The notes under the pieces were generated by a model. That model was not told where the DNA came from. It ran no database searches and saw only the letters and a program-made list of their open reading frames with translations. Shown in pieces: positions 1 to 12,878 of a stretch of DNA of 64,000 nucleotides; the first letter of the stretch is position 1; each line of letters starts with the position of its first letter. The stretch is taken from contig NZ_JACVQA010000006.1 of assembly GCF_018881595.1 (NCBI RefSeq), forward strand, positions 62,001-126,000, written 5' to 3'. A program made the translations under genes and the position numbers. The stretch comes from Polynucleobacter sp. UK-Gri1-W3 (GTDB lineage Bacteria > Pseudomonadota > Gammaproteobacteria > Burkholderiales > Burkholderiaceae).

Positions 1-1
1 C

Positions 2-856
2 AATCCGCGAGTTCAGGCAATTACTCTTCGCCTGGTGACTGATTTATGCAAAGCGATTGAAGACTTAGATATCACCCCAACAGAGTTTTGGAAAGGTTTA
101 GAGTATTTCTCAGAAGCCGGTGCCCGTAATGAATTGGGTCTTTTAGCCCCCGGTATTGGTCTAGAGCGCTTCTTAGATATACGTTCCGATGAGGCTGATG
201 AGAAGGCTGGCCTGGCAGGCGGAACTCCCCGCACAATTGAAGGCCCTTTGTATGTTGCCGGCGCTCCAGAGTCTAAAGGTTTTGCTCGAATGGATGATGG
301 CTCTGAAGTGGATAAAGCTGATCCACTGTTTATGCAGGGCACAGTTTTTGGCGCGGATGGTAAGCCATTAGCTAATGCAAAGGTGGAAATGTGGCATGCC
401 AATACATTGGGTGGCTATTCATTCTTTGACAAGACTCAGCCTGCGTATAACTTACGTCGCACGATCATCACTGATGAGAATGGTCGTTATGCCATGCAAA
501 GTATCGTGCCAAATGGTTACGGATGCCCTCCGGATGGGTCTACCCAAGCATTATTGAATCTATTGGGTCGCCATGGCCAGCGTCCGGCGCACGTGCACTA
601 TTTTGTGACGGCACCTGGTCATAGAAAGTTAACTACTCAAATCAATATTGATGGTGACAAGTACCTCTGGGATGACTTCGCTTTTGCTAGTCGTGAAGGT
701 TTGGTACCGCCACTAGTTCGTGTAAGTGATCCAGCTGAAATGAAGGCAAAAGGTGTGCGTAAGCCTTATGTATCCATTGATTTTGATCTTCATTTAGTGG
801 TTGAGAAGCCTGGAGCTGCTTCAGGAATTGTTGATAGAGCCCACTTCGCTGCGTAA
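2..856 (+). CDS. catA: Catechol 1,2-dioxygenase, 5'-truncated by window edge
   Basis: Intradiol ring cleavage of catechol to cis,cis-muconate, using non-haem Fe(III), in the cytoplasm. The frame is open to the window edge and the residues before the first possible GTG (position 35) already read like the family (NPRVQAITLRLV), so the real start lies upstream and about 20-30 residues are missing. The Fe ligands are visible: Tyr in GGYSFFD, Tyr in NGYGCPPDG, and the two His in RPAHVHYF, with the expected 24-residue step from the second Tyr to the first His. It is the first visible gene of the benzoate operon, 44 bp ahead of benA. The muconate enzymes catB and catC would have to be upstream or elsewhere. 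Confidence 0.95.
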   Translation, partial: NPRVQAITLRLVTDLCKAIEDLDITPTEFWKGLEYFSEAGARNELGLLAPGIGLERFLDIRSDEADEKAGLAGGTPRTIEGPLYVAGAPESKGFARMDDGSEVDKADPLFMQGTVFGADGKPLANAKVEMWHANTLGGYSFFDKTQPAYNLRRTIITDENGRYAMQSIVPNGYGCPPDGSTQALLNLLGRHGQRPAHVHYFVTAPGHRKLTTQINIDGDKYLWDDFAFASREGLVPPLVRVSDPAEMKAKGVRKPYVSIDFDLHLVVEKPGAASGIVDRAHFAA

Positions 857-900
857 TTTGAATTTGGGGTGCTTGCACCCCTTTCATAAAGGATAAAAAA

Positions 901-2267
901 ATGATTCCAATTCATGTAGATAACAGTCCAAAACTCAAAAGCCTTGATGAATTTCTAGTCGAGGATAAAGAGAAGGGCGACTATCGCCTCCACCGTAGTG
1001 CATTTACCGATAAAGACTTATTTGAATTAGAGATGAAGCACATCTTTGAGGGTAATTGGATTTATTTGGCGCACGAAAGTCAAATCCCAAACATCAATGA
1101 TTACTACTCTACCTATATTGGTAGTCAGCCAATCTTCATTTCTCGTAATCGTCAGGGTGAACTGAATGCCATGATGAATGCTTGTAGCCATCGTGGCGCT
1201 CAGTTGTGTCGTCATAAGCGCGGCAACAAGGCTACTTTCACTTGCCCATTCCACGGCTGGACATTTAATAACAGCGGAAAGCTCTTGAAGGTAAAAGATC
1301 CAGAGGAGGCCGGCTACCCAGAGTGCTTTAACAAGGAAGGCTCACACGATCTCAAGAAGGTGCCTAAGTTTGAAAGCTATCGCGGCTTCTTATTTGGTAG
1401 CTTGAATGATGATGTTGCCCCTTTAAAGGACTTTTTGGGTGAAGCCGCCAAGATCATTGACATGATTGTGGATCAATCTGCTGATGGACTCGAAGTATTG
1501 AAGGGCGCTTCAACTTATACCTTTAACGGTAATTGGAAGCTTCAGGCAGAAAACGGTGCTGATGGTTATCACGTATCTGCTGTTCATTGGAATTACGCTG
1601 CAACTACCAACCATCGTAAAGAGCAAGAAGCAATTCGCGAGGACAACATCAAGGCGATGGATGCTGGTAAGTGGGGTAAGCAGGGTGGTGGCTTCTATTC
1701 ATTTGATCACGGCCATATGCTCCTCTGGACAAAGTGGGCTAATCCACAGGACCGGCCAAATTTCCCGAGGCACCAGGAATTTTCCGATAAGTTTGGCAAA
1801 CCAATTGCTGATTGGATGATTGAGCGCTCCAGAAATCTTTGCTTATATCCAAACGTGTATTTGATGGATCAGTTTGGCTCCCAAATTCGCGTGCTGCGCC
1901 CATTGGCTGTTGATAAAACTGAAGTCACTATCTACTGTATTGCTCCTAAAGGCGAATCAGCAGAAGCACGCTCTAGAAGAATCCGTCAATACGAAGACTT
2001 CTTTAACGTGAGCGGTATGGCTACTCCAGATGACTTGGAAGAGTTTAGAGCTTGCCAGGAAGGCTTTGCTGCAAAGACGATCGAGTGGAACGATATGTGT
2101 CGTGGTTCAGAGCATTGGATTAAAGGCGCTGACGATGCGGCTAAAGAGATCGGCTTGAAACCCGTATTAAGTGGCTTGAAAACTGAAGATGAGGGCCTGT
2201 ACACAGTTCAGCATCGCTATTGGCTTGAAACAATGAAAAAAGCAGTTGAGCAAGAGCAGGTGAGCGC

Positions 2268-2271
<4 letters not shown>
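901..2271 (+). CDS. benA: Benzoate 1,2-dioxygenase, large (alpha) subunit
   Basis: Catalytic oxygenase subunit (456 aa, normal length) that dihydroxylates benzoate to the cis-diol with BenB and the reductase BenC. A Rieske [2Fe-2S] motif is seen near residues 90-117 (CSHRGAQLC ... CPFHGW), and the mononuclear iron region is [12 protein letters not shown] at about residues 218-230. An AAGGAT ribosome site precedes the ATG. Its stop overlaps the benB start by 4 bp, implying translational coupling. Anthranilate or toluate dioxygenases are close relatives, but the benB-C-D-E neighbours and the absence of anthranilate genes favour benzoate. Confidence 0.95.
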
Positions 2272-4583
<2,312 letters not shown>

Positions 4584-4584
<1 letters not shown>

Positions 4585-5783
4585 TGAAGCGCGCCTTTTT
4601 CGAAGATATTTCACCCTCTTCAATTACGGCTGGCTTTCTTGTTGTATTGATTTCCTATGCTGGGCCGATGCTGATATTCTTTCAGGCCGCATCTCTAGCT
4701 CAGGTATCTAATGAAGTTCTATCTTCTTGGGTATGGGCGGTATCGTTTGGTGGTGGTATTTCCGGGATTTATCTCAGTTGGAAATATAAGATGCCGATCA
4801 TTACTGCTTGGTCCGCTCCTGGCGCTGCTCTCTTAATCACCTTATTTCCGCATATGTCGGTCAATGAGGCAATTTCTTCTTATATCACTGCCGCAATGAT
4901 CATTCTATTGATTGGCATTACGGGTACCTTTGACAAGCTAATAAAGCATATACCCAAGGGAATAGCAGCCGGAATGATGGCGGGCATTCTATTTCAGTTT
5001 GGTATCAATATATTTAAATCTGTATCAACCATGCCTGCCTTGGCTTTATCGATGATTGGAATTTATCTGATATTTAAAAGGCTGATACCAAAATTCGCGA
5101 TCTTAGTTGTTTTATTTTCAGGAATCGGGCTGGCATATCTCATTGGTGATGTTAATCCAGATAATTTCAGGCTAGCTTTGGCACATCCAACATTCATAGC
5201 TCCTGTGTGGACATGGGAATCCACATTCAGCTTTGCAATACCGTTGGTTCTAGTAAGTTTGACCGGCCAATACTTGCCGGGAATGGCAATCCTCAAGTTA
5301 TCGAGCTATCACGTGCCCGCTAAGCCCATTATTACTTTTACAAGCTTCATGTCACTGGTAACCGCATTCTTTGGTGGCATTACTACTACGACTGCAGCGA
5401 TTACGGCAACCCTATGTACAGGCAAAGAAGCTAACGAAGATCCAAACAAGCGATATGTTGCAGGCATTTTCAGCGGCGTTTTCTTTTTAATTGGCGGTTC
5501 CTTAGCAGGTTCAATCGTTCTCATTTTCACTAGTCTTCCAAAAGAGCTCATCGCGCTTTTGGCTGGCTTAGCTTTACTTGGCGCAATCGTCACTAGCCTC
5601 ATGAGCACTTTAGAGGAACCTGATCATCGTGAGGCTGCCGCAATCACATTTTTAGCAACTGCATCTGGTATGACTTTTTTAGGTCTGGGATCAGCATTCT
5701 GGGGAATTGTGATTGGATCTATTGCATATGTTGTTTTTGATAAAGATTTATTGAAATTAAAGAGTAAAGAAAAGAATGATTGA
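4584..5783 (+). CDS. benE: Benzoate/H+ symporter, BenE family
   Basis: Inner-membrane protein of 399 aa with about 11-12 hydrophobic segments, of the BenE family of proton-coupled benzoate carriers. Recognisable segments include WSAPGAALL (about residues 75-83) and a Thr-rich stretch GGITTTTAAITATLC near residues 265-279. Its position inside the ben operon supports benzoate as substrate. It overlaps benD by one base and pcaI by 8 bp. Confidence 0.92.
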
Positions 5784-6444
5784 TAAAACATCGGCTTCAA
5801 TACATGAGGCTATAAAACAAATCAAAGATGGCTCAACCGTCATGATTGGGGGCTTTGGGACGGCTGGTCAGCCTGCGCAGTTAATTGATGCTTTGATTGA
5901 GCATGGAGCCAAAGAGTTAACAGTAGTAAATAACAATGCTGGAAATGGTGATCTTGGCTTAGCTGCCTTATTAAAAGCTGGTCAAGTAAAGAAGATTATC
6001 TGTTCATTTCCAAGGCAATCTGACTCTTACGAGTTTGATAAGTTGTACTATGCCAAAAAAATTGAACTCGAATTAGTCCCGCAAGGTAACTTAGCGGCTC
6101 GCATTCAGGCGGCAGGGGCTGGTCTTGGTGCTATCTATACCCCAACAGGATTTGGCACCCTCTTGGCTGAAGGCAAAGAAAGCAAAGTTATTAATGGCAA
6201 AGGCTATGTGCTTGAGTATCCGATTCATGCCGACTTTGCACTCATTAAAGCATTTAAGGGTGATCGCTGGGGCAATCTTACTTATCGAATGAGTGCTAGA
6301 AATTTCGGTCCCATTATGGCGACCGCAGCTAAATGCACCATCGCGCAGGTAAATGAAGTGGTGCCATTGGGGGATATTGATCCCGAGCATGTTATTACAC
6401 CAGGCATTTTTGTGAAGCACGTTGTTGCTGTGAAAGGGAAATAA
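5776..6444 (+). CDS. pcaI: 3-oxoadipate CoA-transferase, subunit A
   Basis: Alpha subunit (222 aa) of the transferase that moves CoA from succinyl-CoA to 3-oxoadipate in the beta-ketoadipate pathway. The CoA-transferase family I signature GGFGTAGQP appears near residues 24-32, and VVNNNAGNGD follows near 50. The ATG lies within the 3' end of benE (8-bp overlap) and pcaJ follows after 2 bp, so it is co-translated. A scoA-type succinyl-CoA:acetoacetate transferase is the main alternative; pcaF and pcaD next door argue for 3-oxoadipate. Confidence 0.9.
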   Translation: MIDKTSASIHEAIKQIKDGSTVMIGGFGTAGQPAQLIDALIEHGAKELTVVNNNAGNGDLGLAALLKAGQVKKIICSFPRQSDSYEFDKLYYAKKIELELVPQGNLAARIQAAGAGLGAIYTPTGFGTLLAEGKESKVINGKGYVLEYPIHADFALIKAFKGDRWGNLTYRMSARNFGPIMATAAKCTIAQVNEVVPLGDIDPEHVITPGIFVKHVVAVKGK

Positions 6445-6446
6445 AA

Positions 6447-7094
6447 ATGGCATACCAACGTTTAACTAGAGAGCAAATTGTACAAAGAGTGGCCCAAGAT
6501 ATTCCGGAGGGCTCTTACGTTAATTTAGGTATTGGGTTGCCTACCAAGATCGCTAATTACCTTGATGCCGATAAAGAAATATTTTTACAAAGCGAGAATG
6601 GTGTTCTTGGCATGGGTCCAGCTCCAGCTAAGGGGGATGAAGATTCTGATTTGATCAACGCAGGGAAAGAATTTATCACCCTATTAAAGGGCGGCTCCTA
6701 TTTCCATCATGGCGATTCGTTCACGATGATGCGGGGTGGGCATATTGATATTTGTGTGTTGGGAGCATTCCAAGTTGCTCAAAATGGCGATTTAGCAAAT
6801 TGGCATACAGGTTCACCAGATGCCATTCCAGCAGTCGGTGGGGCAATGGATTTGGCCATTGGCGCTAGAAACGTGTTTGTCACTATGGAGCACGTAACTA
6901 AGAATGGTGAGGCAAAGATTGTTGAAAAATGCACATACCCACTTACCGGCATGGGTTGCGTAAATCGCATTTACACAGATCTTGCTGTTATTGATGTCAC
7001 ACCAAACGGTTTGATTGTGAGTGAAATGGTTCCTGGACTTACCTTGGATGAGTTGCAGAAGCTCACCGACGCACCTTTATCAATGGCTGAATAA
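6447..7094 (+). CDS. pcaJ: 3-oxoadipate CoA-transferase, subunit B
   Basis: Beta subunit (215 aa) carrying the catalytic Glu in the SENGVLGMG motif (about residues 50-58); NLGIGLPTK near residue 26 is the other signature of the family. It starts 2 bp after pcaI and its TAA overlaps the pcaF ATG (TAATG). Confidence 0.92.
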   Translation: MAYQRLTREQIVQRVAQDIPEGSYVNLGIGLPTKIANYLDADKEIFLQSENGVLGMGPAPAKGDEDSDLINAGKEFITLLKGGSYFHHGDSFTMMRGGHIDICVLGAFQVAQNGDLANWHTGSPDAIPAVGGAMDLAIGARNVFVTMEHVTKNGEAKIVEKCTYPLTGMGCVNRIYTDLAVIDVTPNGLIVSEMVPGLTLDELQKLTDAPLSMAE

Positions 7095-8302
7095 TGAAAA
7101 ATACTGTAAACGCATATATTTGTGACGCTATCAGAACCCCTTTTGGTAGATATGGTGGCTCACTGGCTACTTTAAGGGCAGATGATCTAGCTGCCCTCCC
7201 AATTCAAGCATTGATGATGCGCAATATTGTGGATTGGTCTGCGCTAGACGATGTCATTCTGGGTTGTGCGAACCAAGCTGGTGAAGATAACCGCAACGTC
7301 GCAAGAATGGCTGCATTGTTAGCTCGTCTGCCTGTCGAAGTTCCTGGTTCTACCGTTAATAGGTTATGTGGATCTAGCCTTGATGCAATTGGTATTGCTG
7401 CAAATGCTATTAAAGGGGGCGGCAATCACTTGATGATCGCTGGTGGCGTAGAAAGTATGTCGCGTGCTCCATTCGTGATGGGTAAGGCTGATTCCGCATA
7501 CTCGCGTACTGCAAGGATTGAAGATACAACCATTGGTTGGCGCTTTATTAACCCGCTCATGAAAGCACATCATGGCGTGGATTCAATGCCAGAGACAGCT
7601 GAAAATGTAGCTGAAGATTTTAGGATTTCCCGTGCTGATCAAGATCTGTTTGCGTTCACCAGTCAGCAACGTACCGCTAAAGCGCAAGAAGCGGGAATTT
7701 TTGATGATGAAATCATCCCCGTCAATATCCCTCAGAAAAAGGGTGACCCAGTTGTATTTGCAAAAGATGAGCATCCACGTTTAACAACATTAGAAACGCT
7801 AGCCTCTTTGAAAAGTATTGTGAAGCAGGGCGGTACTGTTACGGCCGGAAACGCTTCAGGCGTTAATGATGGCGCTTGCGCTTTGCTCATGGCATCAGAT
7901 GTGGGTATTAAGCAGCATTCTCTAGCTCCAAAAGCGCGTGTAGTTGCAGTTGCTGCAGCAGGTGTTGCTCCACGAATTATGGGATTTGGTCCATCACCCG
8001 CAGTCAAGAAAGTATTAGAGAAGTCGGGTTTAAAGCTAAGCCAAATGGATGTGATTGAGTTAAATGAGGCCTTTGCTTCTCAAGCCTTGGCGGTCACTCG
8101 TGATCTTGGTCTTCCAGACAATACGGCGCACGTTAATCCAAATGGTGGCGCTATTTCTCTGGGGCATCCCTTGGGCGCATCAGGCGCAAGACTGGTCACA
8201 ACGGCAATGTACCAACTCATACGTACCAAAGGCAGGTATGCACTGTGCACTATGTGTATTGGCGTTGGGCAGGGTATAGCCATGATTATTGAACGAGTTT
8301 AG
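7094..8302 (+). CDS. pcaF: 3-oxoadipyl-CoA thiolase
   Basis: Thiolase of 402 aa splitting 3-oxoadipyl-CoA into succinyl-CoA and acetyl-CoA, the last step of benzoate breakdown. Nucleophilic Cys in [10 protein letters not shown] (about residue 92), His in [17 protein letters not shown] (about 355), and the second Cys in [11 protein letters not shown] near the C-terminus. The length matches PcaF/PaaJ. Context supports PcaF over a generic acetyl-CoA acetyltransferase. Confidence 0.93.
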   Translation: MKNTVNAYICDAIRTPFGRYGGSLATLRADDLAALPIQALMMRNIVDWSALDDVILGCANQAGEDNRNVARMAALLARLPVEVPGSTVNRLCGSSLDAIGIAANAIKGGGNHLMIAGGVESMSRAPFVMGKADSAYSRTARIEDTTIGWRFINPLMKAHHGVDSMPETAENVAEDFRISRADQDLFAFTSQQRTAKAQEAGIFDDEIIPVNIPQKKGDPVVFAKDEHPRLTTLETLASLKSIVKQGGTVTAGNASGVNDGACALLMASDVGIKQHSLAPKARVVAVAAAGVAPRIMGFGPSPAVKKVLEKSGLKLSQMDVIELNEAFASQALAVTRDLGLPDNTAHVNPNGGAISLGHPLGASGARLVTTAMYQLIRTKGRYALCTMCIGVGQGIAMIIERV

Positions 8303-8310
8303 GAGTAGTA

Positions 8311-9114
8311 ATGAGTATTGCGCACATTAACGGTATTGACGTTTTTTATCTTACAGATGGAGACCCTCACAAACCAGCGATTATTTTTTCTAATTCCCTT
8401 GGAACAGATCATTCCATGTGGGATGGTCAGCTTGAAATATTGAGAAGAGATTTCTACTTAATCAGATACGACACTAGAGGTCATGGATTAACTCACTCTC
8501 CAAAGGGTCCGTACACCATTGCACAGCTAGCAAATGATGTTTTAGGTCTTCTTGATTACCTCAGTATTGATAAGGCTTTCTTCTGTGGAATTTCGATGGG
8601 CGGGCTTATTGGTCAATGGCTAGCAGTTAATGCGCCAGAAAGAATTGAAGCCTTGGTGATTGCTAATACTGCGCCAAAGATTGGTACGGAACAGGCATGG
8701 AAAGAGCGTGCAGCGCTCGTTAGAAAAGAAGGACTCAATACTATTGCAGAATCCGCTCCTTCAAGATGGTTTACACCAGAGTTTTATGGTTCAAGCCCTA
8801 AAGCAGTTAACGAATTACTGATTAACTTAAAAAATATGAACCCTGAAGGCTATGCAAGTTGTTGCGATGCCCTGGCTAGTGAGGATCTGAGAGGGAGTAT
8901 TTCAAAAATTGGGATTCCTACATTGATTATTGGCGGGGATAAAGATCCAGTTACCACTCTTGATGATGCTCAACATATCCAAGCACAAATTAAGGGCTCC
9001 ACAATCTTAGCAATACCAGCATCACATATTTCAAACATTGAAGCAGAAGTTGAGTTTAATCAGGCAATAAAGCATTTTTTTGCAAGCCAAGTAAAACAAG
9101 AATTGGAGACGTAA
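8311..9114 (+). CDS. pcaD: 3-oxoadipate enol-lactonase
   Basis: Alpha/beta hydrolase of 267 aa hydrolysing 3-oxoadipate enol-lactone to 3-oxoadipate. The oxyanion region is SNSLGTDHSMW (about residues 28-38), the nucleophile elbow GISMGGLIG (about 93-101), the acid is in GGDKDPVT and the His in PASHISN. A GGAG ribosome site precedes the ATG. Gene order F-D in this operon fits the pathway. Confidence 0.93.
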   Translation: MSIAHINGIDVFYLTDGDPHKPAIIFSNSLGTDHSMWDGQLEILRRDFYLIRYDTRGHGLTHSPKGPYTIAQLANDVLGLLDYLSIDKAFFCGISMGGLIGQWLAVNAPERIEALVIANTAPKIGTEQAWKERAALVRKEGLNTIAESAPSRWFTPEFYGSSPKAVNELLINLKNMNPEGYASCCDALASEDLRGSISKIGIPTLIIGGDKDPVTTLDDAQHIQAQIKGSTILAIPASHISNIEAEVEFNQAIKHFFASQVKQELET

Positions 9115-9116
9115 TC

Positions 9117-10427
9117 ATGAGTCAAATTGATGTACATAAGTTAATAGACGAGGCGAAGTTTAGTAAGTTCCACTGGGGCCTCCTGTTTTGGTGTGGTCTG
9201 GTCATTATTTTTGATGGTTACGACCTGGTTATCTATGGTGTAGTACTTCCAAAATTGATGACTGAGTGGCAGCTTTCACCAATGCAGGCCGGTACTTTAG
9301 GAAGTTATGCACTATTTGGCATGATGTTTGGTGCCATGTTCTTTGGCCCCCTATCAGACAAGATTGGCAGAAAGAAAACCATTGCAATGTGCGTTACATT
9401 GTTTAGCTTCTTTACATTTATCAACGGGTTTGCAGAGAGCCTCACCCAATTTGGCATCTGCCGATTTATAGCGGGCCTGGGTATTGGCGGGGTGATGCCA
9501 AATGTTGTTGCCTTGATGACTGAATATTCACCCAAGAAAATTCGCAGTCTCTTGGTCACTATTATGTTTAGCGGCTACTCAGTAGGGGGAATGTTATCCG
9601 CTGGCGTCGGAATCTTTTTGATTCCAATTTATGGCTGGTCATCAGTTTTCTTCGTCGCCATCATTCCGTTGCTACTGCTACCGATCATTCTTTATTTCTT
9701 GCCAGAGTCTCCAGGATTTCTCATTAAATCTAATCGCAATGCAGATGCGGCCAAAGTTTTAAAGAAAATTGCCCCTGAATATGCATCTGTAAGCTCAAGT
9801 GAGTATGTATATCCGCTTGGGAATGCCTCTAGTTCTGTGCCTTTGTTATCACTATTTAAGGATGGTCGCTTTTTTAGTACTTTAATATTCTGGACTTCAT
9901 TCTTTATGTGCCTCTTGATGGTGTACGCATTAGGATCTTGGTTACCAAAGCTCATGAACAAAGCTGGGTATGAAATGGGTTCAAGCCTAATGTTCTTGAT
10001 GGTTCTAAATATTGGCGCTATCTTTGGAGCGGTTGGTGGTGGTTGGTTGGCTGATAAGTTCCACCCACGTAAGGTGCTTACCATTTTCTTCATTTGTGCG
10101 GCAGCTTCAATCAGTCTCTTAGGTGTTAAGAGTCCATTTTTAGTGCTGAACTTATTGGTTGCTATTGCAGGTGCAACGACAATTGGTTCTCAAATCTTGC
10201 TATATGCCTATGTCGCTCAATATTACCCACTAAAAATACGTTCCACTGGTATTGGTTGGGCTTCTGGTGTCGGTCGTGTCGGCGCAATCTTGGGCCCAGT
10301 GCTAGGGGGTACTTTGTTAAGCTTAGGTCTGCCACTGGAATTTAACTTCTATGCATTTGCAATTCCTGGTGCAATTGCATGTGTGGCTATTGCCTTGGCT
10401 GGTAGATCTGGTCATGATGCGAAATAA
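9117..10427 (+). CDS. MFS aromatic acid:H+ symporter (PcaK/BenK type)
   Basis: Twelve-TM major facilitator of the aromatic acid:H+ symporter family (436 aa). The TM1 motif DGYDLVIYG and the loop 2-3 motif GPLSDKIGRKK are both present, as is PESPGFL after TM6. A GGAGA ribosome site lies just before the ATG. It gives the operon a second uptake route alongside BenE. The exact substrate (benzoate, 4-hydroxybenzoate or another aromatic acid) cannot be read from sequence. Confidence 0.88.
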   Translation: MSQIDVHKLIDEAKFSKFHWGLLFWCGLVIIFDGYDLVIYGVVLPKLMTEWQLSPMQAGTLGSYALFGMMFGAMFFGPLSDKIGRKKTIAMCVTLFSFFTFINGFAESLTQFGICRFIAGLGIGGVMPNVVALMTEYSPKKIRSLLVTIMFSGYSVGGMLSAGVGIFLIPIYGWSSVFFVAIIPLLLLPIILYFLPESPGFLIKSNRNADAAKVLKKIAPEYASVSSSEYVYPLGNASSSVPLLSLFKDGRFFSTLIFWTSFFMCLLMVYALGSWLPKLMNKAGYEMGSSLMFLMVLNIGAIFGAVGGGWLADKFHPRKVLTIFFICAAASISLLGVKSPFLVLNLLVAIAGATTIGSQILLYAYVAQYYPLKIRSTGIGWASGVGRVGAILGPVLGGTLLSLGLPLEFNFYAFAIPGAIACVAIALAGRSGHDAK

Positions 10428-11403
10428 AGTGATGCGCCTTTTTGCATTCTTCATAATTGGCTTGGGTGCAGTATTGATTCATTGCGAGCCTGCATTCGCT
10501 CAAGAGTGGCCTGCAAAGTCAATTCGTTGGATTGTGCCATTTCCTCCTGGCGGTGCGATGGATGTCATCGCGCGCGCCTTAGCTGATAGGTCTTCAAAGA
10601 CATTGGGTCAGGCGATTATTGTGGAAAACAAGCCTGGCGCAGGAGGAAATATTGGATCAGAGCTTGTGGCACGCTCTGATGCTGATGGATACACCATGTT
10701 GATTACATCAATTGGTATGGCGACTAATAAATATCTCTATCCAAAGCTACCCTATGACCCCGTAAAAGATTTTTCACCCGTTAGTTTGGTTGCTATTGTG
10801 CCTAATGTATTGGTTGCCAATGCTACTCAGCCAAACGTAAAAACGGTAACTGATGTTATTGCCAATGCAAAAGCTCAACCAGGAAAGCTCACCTATGCTT
10901 CTGCGGGTAATGGTACGTCGATTCATTTGGCGGGAGAGGTATTTACCTCAATGGCCAAAATTGATATGCAACACATTCCCTATAAAGGAAGCGGACCCGC
11001 ACTAACAGATCTACTGGGTGGGCAGGTTAATTACATGTTTGATAGCATCACATCAGCTAAGCCCCATATTGCATCAGGGAAACTGCGAGCTATAGGCCTT
11101 ACAACAACTAAGCGCTCTAAATCTTTGCCGGGCATTCCTACTATTGCCGAGTCTGGGTTGCCTGGGTATGACGTCACACCATGGTTTGCTGTTTTTGTGC
11201 CCGCCAAGACCCCAAAGGCCACCGTCAAAAAACTCAATGCCGCCTTACTTTCTAGTATGGCTAGTCCAGAAATTAGGGAAAAGTTTGAGGCCATTGGTGC
11301 TGAGCCAATAGGCTCTAGTCCAGAAGAGCTCGCAATTTATCTCAATAAAGAAATTGATCGCTGGGGCAAGGTGATCACTACCAACAATATTAAATCTGAT
11401 TAA
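10414..11403 (+). CDS. Bug/TctC-family periplasmic binding protein
   Basis: Tripartite tricarboxylate transporter-type binding receptor (about 329 aa). I chose the ATG at 10414, which overlaps the end of the MFS gene; the frame is open further upstream, and an ATG at 10432 would also leave a signal peptide ending near AFA|QEWP. Family motifs: IVPFPPGGAMDVIAR, ENKPGAGGNIGSE, PYKGSGPALTDLLGGQ. No TctA/TctB membrane partners are nearby, as is usual for the expanded Bug proteins of Burkholderiales. It is the last gene of the benzoate operon and may bind an aromatic acid in the periplasm. Confidence 0.87.
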   Translation: MMRNKVMRLFAFFIIGLGAVLIHCEPAFAQEWPAKSIRWIVPFPPGGAMDVIARALADRSSKTLGQAIIVENKPGAGGNIGSELVARSDADGYTMLITSIGMATNKYLYPKLPYDPVKDFSPVSLVAIVPNVLVANATQPNVKTVTDVIANAKAQPGKLTYASAGNGTSIHLAGEVFTSMAKIDMQHIPYKGSGPALTDLLGGQVNYMFDSITSAKPHIASGKLRAIGLTTTKRSKSLPGIPTIAESGLPGYDVTPWFAVFVPAKTPKATVKKLNAALLSSMASPEIREKFEAIGAEPIGSSPEELAIYLNKEIDRWGKVITTNNIKSD

Positions 11404-11459
11404 AGGTTGGAATTTCATGCTTGGGATGGCGTTATTTAAAACCATTACTTTTAATTATG

Positions 11460-11487
11460 TTAAATCGCATAAGAATGCATTAGACAT
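11460..11487 (+). promoter_or_regulatory. Conserved 28-bp site upstream of the porin (copy 1)
   Basis: This 28-bp block, running from TTAAATCG to ATTAGACAT, matches positions 13823-13850 at 26 of 28 bases. It lies 96 bp before the porin start. It contains the inverted pair GCAT-N4-ATGC and ATG..CAT half-sites, a plausible LysR operator. Function is inferred. Confidence 0.6.
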
Positions 11488-11583
11488 CATTAAGTAGTTT
11501 ACATAGACTGAGTCCGACTGCAGTAATTACATTCGGGTGAACAAAATAAATTGAACCTTACATAAGGGAAAAGGGAGTTAAGA

Positions 11584-12825
11584 ATGAAAAAAGTTATGAC
11601 AGCGGTTGGCTTAGTGGCTGCATGCGCAGGTGCAGCACAGGCGCAATCAAGCGTTATTGTTTACGGAATTATTGATGCTGGATATGTTGGCGGGAATTCT
11701 AGGATTAGTTCTTCAGCCATTACAACTAACGGCGGTCAAACAAAGACTACTGTTAATCAATTTGGTAGCAATGCAGAGAGTTCAAGTCGTATTGGTCTTA
11801 AAGGAGTTGAGGACTTGGGTGGCGGTATGACAGCATTTTTTACAACCGAGTTTCAATTAGAGCCACAAGATCAAACACTTTCTGGTAATTCTAATAACGG
11901 ACTTTTTAATCGGCAGGCTTTTGTTGGCTTGAAGAAGAATGATTTAGGTCAAGCGGCGGTTGGGCTGCAATACACTCCTATTTTTAATGCAGGTCTTGCT
12001 ACTGATCCAGGTGCTTTTAATAACCTAGCGGGTAACGTGATATACGCAAGCACCAAAGGCATTGCTAGTGCCAGTGCTGGTCAAACATATATTGGATTTA
12101 CAGCCCGTACTGCCAACACTCTCTCATTTAAGACGGCTTCGTTTGCTGGGGTTACAGCAAGCGGTATTTACACTTTGAACAATAAGAATGAGTCTCAAAG
12201 CCAAACAGGCAGCACGATTTCTGGCGGAAATACCAATGCTAGTGGCTGGGGTCTTGGTTTAGATTACACCTACAATAAGTTTTATATTGCAGCCGCTTAT
12301 CAAGCGTTAAAGCAATTTACAACAGCAGATTCTCTATTAACTCCTTCTACTACAAATTCTCATGAGTGGACAAATGCCCAAGCAAATGGTGGAACTACGG
12401 CATCTGCGCTTCCTGGCGGTAACGCCTTAAATGTGCAGGATAACCAGTTTTATGCTGGTGCAACCTATGATTTTGGGATTGTAAAGACCTATGCCCAATA
12501 TTTGACGCGTAAAGCAACATCAACTATTACCCCTAACTATTATCTCGGCCGCTCCGCTGAGCAACTTGGTGTTCGTGGATATGTCACTTCAAATATTGAA
12601 GCATGGGGTTCTGCAGGGCTAGGTCGTTACACGGCTATGGGCTTGAACTCACCAACAGCAAATTTCAATGGCTGGCAGGTTGGTTCAAACTATTGGTTTA
12701 GTAAGCGTACCAATCTTTATGCTATGTATGGACAGACAGTAGTATCAAATGCAACAACAGCGTCTGGAGTAACAGCAAGTGCCAGTATTAATAATTATGC
12801 AATTGGTATGCGCCACACCTTTTAA
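11584..12825 (+). CDS. Trimeric Gram-negative porin (general/specific diffusion)
   Basis: Outer-membrane beta-barrel porin of the betaproteobacterial OmpC/Omp32-like type, 413 aa. Signal peptide of about 20 residues ending AQA|QSS, first strand SSVIVYGIIDAGY, the RIGLKGVEDLGGG turn typical of these porins, and a C-terminal Phe (GMRHTF) as required for BAM recognition. A GGGAG ribosome site precedes the ATG. It is preceded by a site also found at the LysR/Bug intergenic region and followed by a strong terminator, so it is probably monocistronic and regulated with the neighbouring uptake genes. Confidence 0.93.
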   Translation: MKKVMTAVGLVAACAGAAQAQSSVIVYGIIDAGYVGGNSRISSSAITTNGGQTKTTVNQFGSNAESSSRIGLKGVEDLGGGMTAFFTTEFQLEPQDQTLSGNSNNGLFNRQAFVGLKKNDLGQAAVGLQYTPIFNAGLATDPGAFNNLAGNVIYASTKGIASASAGQTYIGFTARTANTLSFKTASFAGVTASGIYTLNNKNESQSQTGSTISGGNTNASGWGLGLDYTYNKFYIAAAYQALKQFTTADSLLTPSTTNSHEWTNAQANGGTTASALPGGNALNVQDNQFYAGATYDFGIVKTYAQYLTRKATSTITPNYYLGRSAEQLGVRGYVTSNIEAWGSAGLGRYTAMGLNSPTANFNGWQVGSNYWFSKRTNLYAMYGQTVVSNATTASGVTASASINNYAIGMRHTF

Positions 12826-12853
12826 ACTTAAATCTCCATTATTAAAAGTTTGA

Positions 12854-12878
12854 CCCGCCTCTAGAGGCGGGTTTTTTT
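12854..12878 (+). terminator. Rho-independent terminator after porin
   Basis: Perfect 18-bp GC-rich palindrome CCCGCCTCTAGAGGCGGG followed by seven T. It ends the porin transcript and overlaps the end of the convergent LysR gene. Confidence 0.9.

Noticed and set aside
13-402. Opposite-strand 129-aa frame over catA
   Set aside because: Shadow of a well-supported enzyme gene with its catalytic residues intact.
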